From contig JAITUO010000092.1 in the NCBI GenBank assembly GCA_031286245.1, positions 1 to 16,155 on the forward strand: DNA of 16,155 bases, given 5' to 3'. Shown piece by piece: positions 1-6,890 of this stretch; position 1 is the first letter of the stretch; each line of letters opens with the position of its first letter. The translations under genes and the position numbers were made by a program. The notes below the pieces were generated by a model that searched no databases, was not told the origin of the DNA, and was given only the letters and a program-made list of their open reading frames with translations. This DNA is from Coriobacteriales bacterium. GTDB taxonomy: Bacteria; Actinomycetota; Coriobacteriia; Coriobacteriales; UBA8131.

Positions 1-118
1 AGCGAAGACTAGACATTTCCCTGTCGACTGGCAACGAAATACCTCGCTTGTTAATACTCACCTCCATTCGTATTAAGCAATCTCCTCCGTGTCGATGATC
101 ATATTCTACTGTATTCAT
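1..118 (-). repeat. Direct repeat copy 1 (118 bp or longer)
   Basis: These 118 bases are identical to 2363-2480 in the same orientation. Identity stops after GTATTCAT on the right (AA follows here, TA in the other copy); on the left it may continue beyond the window. Read on the minus strand, the block starts with ATG at its boundary and is open throughout. It also contains two strong ribosome-binding-like motifs, GGAGGAG and GGAGGTG. Copy 2 lies 135 bp upstream of the surface protein gene, so this copy may sit in front of another minus-strand gene to the left of the window. That is inference. Confidence 0.93.
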
Positions 119-178
119 AATGGGAATTGCTATATGAAAATACTCATCTTCGATTCCATGGCTCACATACATAACCAA

Positions 179-213
179 AAGGCCTTCGATCCTGTTTAGA
201 GATCGAAGGCCTT
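179..213 (-). terminator. Hairpin terminator after the surface protein gene
   Basis: A perfect 13-bp stem (AAGGCCTTCGATC paired with GATCGAAGGCCTT) encloses a 9-nt loop. On the minus strand the stem ends in CCTTTTGG, giving a short U tract. It lies 114 bp past the stop codon of the surface protein gene. TTG TTTT follows on the plus strand, so it could work in both directions. Confidence 0.75.
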
Positions 214-326
214 GTTTTCTTGATTCGAATCGGTGTCTGCTCCAGCTTAGCTCAAAGGTATCGCAGACTTACTTAAGGTAACCGCTGGCTTTTCCTAAAG
301 CTTGCTGAGCATACAAAAGCCTTGTA

Positions 327-2228
327 TTACTCAACAGTCTTATAGTAGAGATAAATAATCGTGATGGACTGTCCAGCAGAGATCGTGCCCATAGCAGGAG
401 CACTGTAGGAGGGCATTTGCACAACATTGTACTCTGGGTATACCTTTTGCAGGTAAGGACCGTATATACCTGGGGCAACCGTGTAGGTGAACAAGTCCAA
501 AACGACTCCCTCGGTAAGATCAGCATGTATCACATGGATTGTTGCTGTTTGGGTAGGTAGGGGGCTGTAGTAATAGACAATCGAAAGGGTCTGACCAGCA
601 TTAATCGTTCCTTGTGCTGGGGCACTATAGGGTGCTAGAACACCAGGCTGATAACCTGGGAAGGTTTTTGCTGGGTAAGGGCCGTAGTTGCCAGCGGTGA
701 CAGTATATGAATCACGGCCCAACTCGATACCTGTACTGACATCTAAGTAGTAGACGTTAATGTAGGCTGTCTGAACCGGTATGGGAGTATAGTAATAGAC
801 AATCGTCACGGTCTGGTTAGCGCCTACTGTTCCCTGTGCTGGGGCACTATAAGGCGCTAAGGTGCCAGGGTATTGATACCCTGAGAAGCTCTTGGACGGA
901 TAGGGGCCGTAGTTACCTGCAGTGATCGTAAATGATTCCCGCTGAATCTCGACACCTGCCAAGATATCAATATGATAAACATTGACAGTGGCAGTCTGTG
1001 GCACAGCAGTATAGAAATAGACAATTGTTCTAGATTGACCTGCGGCTACTGTCCCTTGTGCCGGGTCGCTGTAGGGCGCCAGAGTGCCAGGATATTGATA
1101 GCCGGGGAAGCTCTTGGACAGATAGGGGCCGTAGTTACCAACAGGGACAGTAAAGCTTTCCCGGTCGAGCTCTATGCCTTGTGTTGCATCGATATGGTAG
1201 ACATTGATCGTGGCTGTCTGCACGACAACCGGCTGGTAGAGGAATCTGATCGTGATATTCTGACCGGCAGCAATCGTTCCTTGTTGAGGAGCACTGGTGT
1301 TATCCCAACGGTCAAATGTAAAGTTAGGAAAGCTCTTCGGCTGATAGGGGCCGTAACTACCGGAGTTGACTGTAAATGTGTCGCGATCTATCAGCGTTCC
1401 AGCAGCTGCGTTGACATAGTCGACATTAATGGTGGCTGTCTGTGGCCCAAAGATACCCGAATCTACCCACATTGCCGGACGGCCATAGCAATAAGAACCG
1501 GTCGTTGAGAAGGAACTGCACCAGACCCGGTGGGGGAGGGTGGAAATGATTGTGCCGACTGAGCAGGCCATGGTGGGGTAGTAACCGGGTGAGCGCAGCC
1601 ACCAGCAGTCCTGCTGTCCCGCCGGGCCGGCTGGCAGCGGGGTCAGCTTCTTGAAGTTGGCCTGGGCGATTAAGGAGCTGTTCGTCCAGGTCGACATGCT
1701 GGTGCCGTAGTTCAGACTGCAGAAACTGGCAGCCTCGCCGAAGCTTAAGAGGAAGGCGATGTCGTAGCCTTCTCTGGCCGCAGTGCCGCTGGGCCGGCTG
1801 ATGCCGCCGGTCGGCTGGGCGAAGAAGCCGATCTCGCTCATGACGTTGTTCGTCACTGTGTAGTTACGCAGTCCGGCGTTGGCTGGTAAGGTGCCATTGA
1901 ACCAGTTGTTCATCACCGTGCGGGCGTTGGACGGTGCATAATCGCCAGTAACTGTCTGTTTGTTGTAGATCAAGACGCCGCCTGGCAAGATGTCCTTGCG
2001 GACGATCAACGAGTAACCGTCGCACCTGGCGATCTCAATCCAGTCCGAGGTGTCCCCGGCGATATAGGCAGGCAGTACCCTGCCGTCGACCGCGTACACG
2101 GGGCCGGTGACCGGGGCCGCAGCCGCCTGCAGAGGCGCTGCTGCGAAGGTGGTTAATGCCACCATAGCCGCGATGACCGTCAATAATGCCTTCCTCCAGG
2201 CGTTTTTTATGTGTTCCTTCTTTTCCAT
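327..2228 (-). CDS. Secreted DUF6273-type surface protein with five C-terminal repeats
   Basis: A 633-residue exported protein. Residues 1-38 form a signal peptide: charged MEKKEHIKNAWRK, then a hydrophobic stretch and an Ala-rich cleavage region. Residues about 60-256 resemble DUF6273, a domain of Gram-positive surface proteins: it has NNWFNG, CWWLRSPG near 208-215 and a closing GRPAMWV near 249-255. From residue 263 to the end there are five repeats of about 73 residues. Each starts QTATINV, carries NYGPY and ends near APAQGT-AGQ-ITIVYYY. They resemble MucBP or other beta-rich adhesin modules, though I cannot assign the family firmly. The last repeat runs to the C-terminus, with no LPXTG motif, hydrophobic tail or visible cell-wall binding domain, so the attachment mode is unclear. 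The ATG is preceded by GAGAGG at 7 nt. Role as adhesin or matrix protein is inferred from architecture only. Confidence 0.82.
   Translation of the reverse strand: MEKKEHIKNAWRKALLTVIAAMVALTTFAAAPLQAAAAPVTGPVYAVDGRVLPAYIAGDTSDWIEIARCDGYSLIVRKDILPGGVLIYNKQTVTGDYAPSNARTVMNNWFNGTLPANAGLRNYTVTNNVMSEIGFFAQPTGGISRPSGTAAREGYDIAFLLSFGEAASFCSLNYGTSMSTWTNSSLIAQANFKKLTPLPAGPAGQQDCWWLRSPGYYPTMACSVGTIISTLPHRVWCSSFSTTGSYCYGRPAMWVDSGIFGPQTATINVDYVNAAAGTLIDRDTFTVNSGSYGPYQPKSFPNFTFDRWDNTSAPQQGTIAAGQNITIRFLYQPVVVQTATINVYHIDATQGIELDRESFTVPVGNYGPYLSKSFPGYQYPGTLAPYSDPAQGTVAAGQSRTIVYFYTAVPQTATVNVYHIDILAGVEIQRESFTITAGNYGPYPSKSFSGYQYPGTLAPYSAPAQGTVGANQTVTIVYYYTPIPVQTAYINVYYLDVSTGIELGRDSYTVTAGNYGPYPAKTFPGYQPGVLAPYSAPAQGTINAGQTLSIVYYYSPLPTQTATIHVIHADLTEGVVLDLFTYTVAPGIYGPYLQKVYPEYNVVQMPSYSAPAMGTISAGQSITIIYLYYKTVE
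330..1442 (-). repeat. Five tandem 73-residue coding repeats
   Basis: The 3' part of the surface protein gene is a tandem array with a period near 220 bp. Repeats 2, 3 and 4 are the most alike: they share GNYGPY and the LAPYS-PAQGT segment. Repeats 1 and 5 are diverged, as expected for the ends of an array that changes by unequal recombination. Similarity is clear at DNA level between repeats 2 and 3 (around 880-1180), judged by eye. Confidence 0.85.
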
Positions 2229-2263
2229 AACTGGACCTCTCTTTTAACTGCTCTGCTTGTTTA

Positions 2264-2293
2264 ATTATTGGTGGAGCTTTTCAATGTGGACAA
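2264..2293 (-). promoter_or_regulatory. Probable sigma-A promoter of the surface protein gene
   Basis: On the minus strand TTGTCC (2293-2288) and AATAAT (2269-2264) are separated by 18 bp. Transcription would start about 2257, giving a leader of about 30 nt that includes the GAGAGG ribosome binding site. Found by eye; weaker alternatives exist in this AT-rich stretch. Confidence 0.5.
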
Positions 2294-2342
2294 TAGGCGA
2301 GCCCTGCCTCTCGTCTCTCGACCATTGTTCCTGTTTGGAGAA

Positions 2343-2480
2343 TTATGATTGCTTTTCCCAATAGCGAAGACTAGACATTTCCCTGTCGACTGGCAACGAA
2401 ATACCTCGCTTGTTAATACTCACCTCCATTCGTATTAAGCAATCTCCTCCGTGTCGATGATCATATTCTACTGTATTCAT
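2343..2480 (-). other. Small open reading frame in repeat copy 2 (45 codons)
   Basis: The minus-strand ATG sits exactly at the repeat boundary (2480-2478). The frame stays open through all 118 repeated bases and ends at TAA (2345-2343), just outside the repeat. The peptide begins MNTVEYDHRHGGD and ends RYWEKQS. No ribosome binding site precedes the ATG; the internal ATG (residue 18) has GGAGGAG upstream but at about 14 nt, which is too far for good initiation. I do not recognise the peptide. It may be a leader peptide, a fragment of a duplicated gene start, or chance. Confidence 0.25.
2363..2480 (-). repeat. Direct repeat copy 2 (118 bp)
   Basis: Identical over 118 bases to positions 1-118 and in the same orientation, offset 2362 bp. 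It lies upstream of the promoter of the surface protein gene. Perfect identity of a non-coding or barely coding block implies recent duplication, gene conversion or strong constraint. Together the two copies bracket the whole surface protein gene with its promoter and terminator. Confidence 0.95.
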
Positions 2481-2683
2481 TACTGAATTGGTTATGCAAA
2501 ATGATGGCTGTGCAAAGTGTTACAAAACAGGTATCCAGACTTAGAAGTATTCAACAATCATAAATGATTCCAAACCGGAGTTGAAACAGCCAGATTCGGA
2601 ATATAGTCAAGAAAATCTGAGCAATCTCATATCATCATTCTACAGAATAAACAGAGCAAACGAGTAACACTCGAGCCTTAGGG
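2481..2683. other. Intergenic stretch without recognisable gene
   Basis: About 200 AT-rich bases between repeat copy 2 and the hairpin at 2684. I see only a small stem (CGAG TAACA CTCG at 2661-2673) and no convincing open frame, promoter or RNA gene. Confidence 0.5.
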
Positions 2684-2717
2684 AATGACCTGGATTCCAT
2701 ACGGAAACCAGGTCATT
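2684..2717 (-). terminator. Hairpin terminator after the DUF2680-like gene
   Basis: AATGACCTGG pairs with CCAGGTCATT. The stem continues past one A-A mismatch with TTCC/GGAA and closes on an ATAC tetraloop, 14 base pairs in all. It lies 79 bp past the stop of the small secreted protein gene. The minus-strand flank lacks a real T run, and only a weak ATTCTT follows on the plus strand, so the hairpin is certain but intrinsic termination less so. Confidence 0.55.
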
Positions 2718-2795
2718 ATTCTTAGTTATCTGGCAATACGCTGAGTTAAAAGATTACCTGCTGATTCTCAACAACAGGTAACCTTCACTCTTTCA

Positions 2796-3281
2796 TCACG
2801 GCAGAACGCAGGAACCATCTCGTAGCATTTGACCAGCTCCACGTCCACCTGAGCCAGTACCTGCTCCATTGCCATTGCCGAGTCCAAGCCCTCCGCCACC
2901 GTTACCTTTGCCGAGCCCAAGCCCATCTGAGCCGGTACCGGTACAAAAAGCTTGGTTGGCCTCCATTCTTTCAATGATGGCATCTGCCCGCTCCTGGCTG
3001 ATAGTTCCATTCTCCACCCGATCAGCTAGCTTGTCTTTTCGCATTTCCAAAAGCTCTGCCTTGAATTCCTCAAGCACTCCTGCAGCAGCAGCGATCTCTC
3101 CGTAAGTCTTACCTGTTTGCACCCGTTCGTCGATCACCGATTGTAAATCACGTCCGGTCAGGTTCGCCAATGCATCAGCTGGTGAAGAGTTCAGTGAAGC
3201 TGCAGAAGCAGTAACTGCACTAGTCAACAGTGTAAACATCGCAATCGTTATTACCGTGAGCCTCTTGAATGTCTTTTTCAT
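2796..3281 (-). CDS. Small secreted DUF2680 (YckD-like) protein with Gly/Asn-rich tail
   Basis: A 161-residue exported protein. Residues 1-28 are a signal peptide (KKTFKR, hydrophobic core, cleavage near ASA-AS). Residues about 34-112 are helical and charged, with DLQSVIDERVQTGKTYGEIA, a run of K/E/R helices and a final NGTISQERADAIIERM hairpin. This fits the DUF2680 pattern found in secreted Bacillota proteins of unknown function. The tail from 114 is low complexity (LGLGKGNGGGG and similar), with Cys at 113 and 158. The ATG has a strong GGAGG at 5 nt. The gene is divergent from the response regulator gene, and its start lies next to a four-copy 22-bp repeat array, so it is probably a target of that two-component system and may be linked to envelope sensing. 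Function itself is unknown. Confidence 0.8.
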   Translation of the reverse strand: MKKTFKRLTVITIAMFTLLTSAVTASAASLNSSPADALANLTGRDLQSVIDERVQTGKTYGEIAAAAGVLEEFKAELLEMRKDKLADRVENGTISQERADAIIERMEANQAFCTGTGSDGLGLGKGNGGGGLGLGNGNGAGTGSGGRGAGQMLRDGSCVLP

Positions 3282-3290
3282 GATGACCTC

Positions 3291-3378
3291 CTATCGATCC
3301 GTCAAATGAATCCAATCGATCCGTTACATAAAGCCTATCGATCCGCCGGCCAAAACCTATCGATTCGCTGACAAAACC
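3291..3378. repeat. Four direct repeats at an exact 22-bp period, putative response regulator sites
   Basis: Units start at 3291, 3313, 3335 and 3357. Each opens with the 11-bp core CTATCGATCCG (CAATCGATCCG in unit 2, CTATCGATTCG in unit 4), followed by 11 variable bases. A 22-bp spacing puts the cores on the same face of the helix, two turns apart, which suits OmpR/PhoB-family regulators that bind direct repeats. The array lies between the divergent DUF2680-like and response regulator genes and ends beside the former's ribosome binding site. Binding by the adjacent regulator is inference. Confidence 0.8.
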
Positions 3379-3475
3379 AATAGTAGCCAGCGGTTATGGC
3401 GGAATTGTGTTTTTTTGTGCTCTTTTTGAGGAAATGAATAAACAACCGGAACATAGAAAAGACACACTTCGACTT

Positions 3476-3481
3476 TATAAT
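3476..3481 (+). promoter_or_regulatory. Possible -10 box of the two-component operon
   Basis: A perfect TATAAT lies 24 bp before the response regulator ATG, with no good -35 hexamer at 16-18 bp. The transcript would have a very short leader beginning just before AAGGAG (3491-3496). An activator-dependent promoter is possible; so is a start further upstream. Confidence 0.35.
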
Positions 3482-3504
3482 GGACGCAGGAAGGAGTTGC
3501 GGAT

Positions 3505-4191
3505 ATGCCAGGGCTTTTGATTGCAGATGACAATCGACAGATTGTCTCCATATTAGAAGAATATGCAAACCGAGAAGGTTTCACAGTAACCGCGGCCTAT
3601 GATGGCCAGGCTGCTTTGAAAGCAGCGAAAACGGCTGAATACGATATGATCCTCTTAGATGTGATGATGCCTGGACTAAATGGTTTCGAGGTCTGTCGGG
3701 AAATCCGCAAGCAGAGCACTGTGCCGATTATCATGATCACTGCTCGGGGTGAAGACTTTGAACGCATCATGGGGTTGGATATCGGAGCAGATGACTATAT
3801 CATCAAACCTTTCTCTCCAAATGAGGTAATGGCACGGATCCGAGCCGTGTTGCGCCGTATCACCCAGGATGAAGAGCCAAGCCATCAGGCTTTGACCTAC
3901 GAGAGCCTATCTGTCAACTTGGAGGAATATTCAACTGAGGTCGATGGCATAAGAATACCTTTGACAAAAAAAGAGACCGAGCTGCTTTGGACTCTGGTTA
4001 AGAACAAGAACAAGGTGTTTACCCGTAATAACCTGCTGGCCAGCTTGTGGGGTTATGACTATTATGGAGACACCCGTACCGTGGACTCGCATATCAAGCG
4101 GCTACGGGCGAAACTGGATACAGTTCCGCATCCCGGCTGGGAGATTAAGACGATCTGGGGTGTCGGTTATAAATTCGAGGTGATTATATGA
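3505..4191 (+). CDS. OmpR/PhoB-family response regulator
   Basis: A 228-residue DNA-binding response regulator. The receiver domain (about 3-115) has the acidic pair D8-D9, phosphoacceptor D52 in LLDVMMPG, T79 in IMITAR and K101 in DDYIIKPF. The winged-helix output domain (about 128-226) has TKKETELLWTL, LLASLWGYDYYGDTRTVDSHIKRLRAKL and the closing WGVGYKF, all typical of the family. AAGGAG lies 8 nt before the ATG. The stop overlaps the kinase start (ATGA), so the two proteins are translationally coupled and form a cognate pair. The signal and regulon cannot be read from sequence. The likeliest targets are the divergent DUF2680-like gene and its own promoter, through the 22-bp repeats at 3291-3378. 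Confidence 0.95.
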   Translation: MPGLLIADDNRQIVSILEEYANREGFTVTAAYDGQAALKAAKTAEYDMILLDVMMPGLNGFEVCREIRKQSTVPIIMITARGEDFERIMGLDIGADDYIIKPFSPNEVMARIRAVLRRITQDEEPSHQALTYESLSVNLEEYSTEVDGIRIPLTKKETELLWTLVKNKNKVFTRNNLLASLWGYDYYGDTRTVDSHIKRLRAKLDTVPHPGWEIKTIWGVGYKFEVII

Positions 4192-5795
4192 AGAAGCTGC
4201 GTAGCCAGTTCTTCCTGCTGTTTGCAGGGTCTTTCTTCGTTTTTGCACTCATCATCGGGCTGTTGTTCACTGTACTGTTCTGGCAACACAATTTGGATAT
4301 CCACAAAGCCAGCCTGGAATACCGTGCTGTGCGTATTGCCGATGCGTTGAGCGACATCTGGTCTTCTCCCCAGGCAGAAGGGCAGCAGCAAAACAGAGGC
4401 TCCAATCAAGGCCAGGGTCAGAGGCCTGGCTCTAACGAAAACGTGTCCCCAAATGCCAACTCCGGTGGAAATCCGAACACAGCTTCGGGGCCGGCAAACC
4501 AAGGTTCAGGCTATGGATCATACATCCATGCAGTCAATGATCTGGCCATGGCTGATTTTTGGATTATCGACAGCAATCTTGATCAGATCACTCGTGGACA
4601 GGGGAAAGCCAACCTTGCCTACCAGGATCTGCCCGACGGTGCACGTGATGTGATACTTGCTGCGCTTGCCGGTGAAACAGCCTTCAGTGAGGATTTCGGG
4701 GCTTTCCTTGATGCACCATCGATTACTGTGGCGACTCCAGTCGTGCTGGCCAACGGTGAGGTTGTCGGAGTCGTCTTATTGCATGAACAAATCGCTTCGA
4801 TCGAACAGGCTACAGTCAATGGTTTATTCATTTTGCTACTCAGTCTGGCAGCAGCGATCATCCTTTCATTAATCATTGCGTCGCTACTGGCATTGCGATT
4901 CACTCAGCCATTGGCAAAAATGCGTTCAGCTGCAGTTTTAGTCAGCCAGGGGAATTTCCTTGCACAGACTGGGGTCAGACGAAACGATGAGATCGGCGAA
5001 CTGGCATCAGCCTTTGATGATATGGCCACCCAATTGGACACTACTTCGCGAGAGGCGGCCAATCAGGAAAAACAGAGGCGCGAGTTCATGGCTAACATCT
5101 CGCACGAACTACGCACTCCTGTGACTGTGATCCGCGGCTCCCTGGAAGCTTTGCACGACGGTCTGGTCACCGACCAGACTAAGGTCACTCGGTACTACGA
5201 ACAGATGCTAAACGAGAGCATCCAACTGGAGCGGCTCGTCCAAGATCTGTTCGATCTGGCAAAACTGGAAAGCCCCGACCTGGCCCTGGAGATGGCTACA
5301 GTTGATCTCAGACAAATCGCTCTGGACGCTATCCGTAGCATAGACAGCATCGCCAGGGTCAAAGGCATAGAAGTCCGCCTTCAATGCCAAGGCGTAGAGT
5401 GTGGAGAAGACCAGGAAAACGACCGCCTATTCATCGAATCCGGTTATATGACATTTGGCGATTATGGCAGGCTGAGACAACTGGTCCTGGTACTACTGGA
5501 TAATGCTGTCAAGTTTTCACCCGAGCAGAGTCTGGTTGAAGTTTTAATAAGCAAAGCGGCTGACAAGTTAGTGTTATCAGTCAGTGATATGGGTCCCGGG
5601 ATTGTACAAGCCGATCTGGATCAAGTCTTTGATCGCTTCTATCAACAACGAACCAGCAAGAACCAGCTGGGTAGCGGTCTTGGCCTGGCTATTGGAAAGC
5701 AGATCGCTGATCTGCATAAAGCTGATCTAACGGTGGTGAACAACCAGGATTGCGGTTGTCAATTCTCTTTGATTATCAATGCAAGCAACTTGTAG
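4188..5795 (+). CDS. Membrane sensor histidine kinase
   Basis: A 535-residue kinase paired with the upstream regulator. TM1 is at about 8-31. An extracytoplasmic region of about 180 residues follows, opening with a Gln/Asn/Gly/Pro-rich stretch (62-110) and then a folded part (111-200) that may be PAS-like. TM2 is at about 211-236, then a HAMP linker (237-285, PLAKMRSAA and NDEIGELASAFDDM). The dimerisation domain carries the H box NISHELRTP with phosphorylated H306. The ATPase domain has the N box (LLDNAVKFS, N439), G1 (DMGPGI, 467-472), the F box (FDRFYQQ) and G2 (GSGLGLAI, about 495-502). All catalytic elements are intact. The C-terminal coding end overlaps the convergent membrane protein gene by 69 bp. 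The low-complexity segment just outside the membrane is unusual for a sensor and echoes that of the two neighbouring exported proteins. Confidence 0.95.
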   Translation: MKKLRSQFFLLFAGSFFVFALIIGLLFTVLFWQHNLDIHKASLEYRAVRIADALSDIWSSPQAEGQQQNRGSNQGQGQRPGSNENVSPNANSGGNPNTASGPANQGSGYGSYIHAVNDLAMADFWIIDSNLDQITRGQGKANLAYQDLPDGARDVILAALAGETAFSEDFGAFLDAPSITVATPVVLANGEVVGVVLLHEQIASIEQATVNGLFILLLSLAAAIILSLIIASLLALRFTQPLAKMRSAAVLVSQGNFLAQTGVRRNDEIGELASAFDDMATQLDTTSREAANQEKQRREFMANISHELRTPVTVIRGSLEALHDGLVTDQTKVTRYYEQMLNESIQLERLVQDLFDLAKLESPDLALEMATVDLRQIALDAIRSIDSIARVKGIEVRLQCQGVECGEDQENDRLFIESGYMTFGDYGRLRQLVLVLLDNAVKFSPEQSLVEVLISKAADKLVLSVSDMGPGIVQADLDQVFDRFYQQRTSKNQLGSGLGLAIGKQIADLHKADLTVVNNQDCGCQFSLIINASNL

Positions 5796-6746
5796 TCGGT
5801 ATTTAGACCTGGCAATCAACCTTTTCTCTAAAGCATTAATTGCTGCGGTTCTATTCGTGTCATGGATCCTCATAGTCTTGCTGGCGCTTACGTTGGTGAC
5901 TTTGGCATCGATTTCCTGAGCAGTCAGTCTACCCAAGCTGGAGCCATCTGGTAATACTGTCTCGATAGCATCGATCACTGGTCGCACGCGAGTGCCGACA
6001 TCGTCATTCGAGACGATTGGGATGCATACAAACTCAGCCAGGTTCTGGAATGGGCTGATCAACCTGAAGAGTTCATTATCCAGATCAACGAGTGTTGGAT
6101 CGAAAGTAACCCGTACAATCCGGTTCCTGTATGTGATTTCACTGACAGCCATTGCCATGATGACACGGGCTTCAGCTCGCTCATCAAGGTAATTACGGAA
6201 AACTGCGATTACTTCAGCTTCCGGCAGGCTGGGAGCTCCAGGCGGGTTGCTGCTTCCATCAGCGTTGCCAGGCTCGGACTGTCCATTCGACACACCGGGA
6301 TTCTCTTGTCCGTCTGTACCATCAGACCCTTGTGGCTCTTGCCCGTTTTGCTCTGGGTCTGATCCATCCACTTCACTCCCATCAGGATCCTTTTGACCAT
6401 TGGGCCTCGAGTTATTGGAGGATTCAGAGGAGGGAGGTACTCCATTTGTTTGATAATAGTAAAAAGCCCCCAGCATCGAGGCATCGATTATGATGATGGA
6501 GACCACCAGTGTGATGACGCCTTTCCAACCGGTTTTGATCTTGGAATTTTTCCAAAAGTACCAAGGTATGAAGATAAAAAAGAAAATTATGGCAATCAGT
6601 ATGCCCCACCATTTTTTATACCATGGTTTTGCTTTGGGTTTACGTTTGCCAACGAATGAGAAAATATTCCCTTTTATTCTATTCTTTGTCATATGGCTAC
6701 ATATTCTTCGAGACAACAATGCGATGAATACATTAGCACATCGCAT
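5727..6746 (-). CDS. Two-helix membrane protein with Asp/Gly/Ser-rich linker, unknown function
   Basis: A 339-residue protein I cannot assign. It has a basic N-terminus (GKRKPKAKPWYKKWW), a first hydrophobic helix at about 47-64, a second at 76-96, then a low-complexity linker rich in S, N, G, D, P and Q (101-172). A globular domain of about 165 residues (173-339) probably lies outside the cell; it is mixed alpha/beta by eye, with VRVTFDPTLVDLDNELF and a conspicuous DGSSLGRLTAQEIDAKV. The start is uncertain. The ATG at 6746 follows GGGTGAG at 4 nt; the ATG at 6692 gives a cleaner membrane-protein N-terminus but has no clear ribosome binding site. The 3' end overlaps the kinase gene by 69 bp on the opposite strand. 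It is a neighbour, not necessarily a partner, of the two-component system. Confidence 0.7.
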   Translation of the reverse strand: MRCANVFIALLSRRICSHMTKNRIKGNIFSFVGKRKPKAKPWYKKWWGILIAIIFFFIFIPWYFWKNSKIKTGWKGVITLVVSIIIIDASMLGAFYYYQTNGVPPSSESSNNSRPNGQKDPDGSEVDGSDPEQNGQEPQGSDGTDGQENPGVSNGQSEPGNADGSSNPPGAPSLPEAEVIAVFRNYLDERAEARVIMAMAVSEITYRNRIVRVTFDPTLVDLDNELFRLISPFQNLAEFVCIPIVSNDDVGTRVRPVIDAIETVLPDGSSLGRLTAQEIDAKVTNVSASKTMRIHDTNRTAAINALEKRLIARSKYRLQVACIDNQRELTTAILVVHHR

Positions 6747-6784
6747 TACTCACCCTGCCTACTGATTGATCTTTTGGTAGGGAT

Positions 6785-6790
6785 TGTATA
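6785..6790 (-). promoter_or_regulatory. Possible -10 box of the membrane protein gene
   Basis: Minus-strand TATACA, 38 bp before the ATG at 6746, with no convincing -35 hexamer. A palindrome TTGGTT-ATC-AACCAA lies further upstream at 6845-6859 and could be an operator. Low certainty. Confidence 0.3.
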
Positions 6791-6844
6791 GCGATCGTAT
6801 GAGGTAATAATGCAGCTATTCTCAGCTCCTCAAAGTCCGGGCAA

Positions 6845-6859
6845 TTGGTTATCAACCAA
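6845..6859. promoter_or_regulatory. Operator-like palindrome TTGGTTATCAACCAA
   Basis: Two perfect 6-bp arms around ATC in the gap between the membrane protein gene and the Wadjet operon. A short palindrome like this can occur by chance. It lies upstream of the minus-strand gene's putative -10 and just before the tandem repeats. Confidence 0.3.
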
Positions 6860-6890
6860 GCGGTTTGGCACAAATGAACGGTTTAGGGCA

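Noticed and set aside
1..118. Riboswitch or insertion-sequence end as the nature of the long direct repeat
   Set aside because: No known riboswitch core or terminal inverted repeats and no transposase could be recognised; kept only as an unexplained repeat.
972..1508. 178-codon plus-strand open frame inside the surface protein gene
   Set aside because: It is an antisense reading of the repeat-coding region; its periodic sequence mirrors the repeats on the other strand, which has a signal peptide and promoter.
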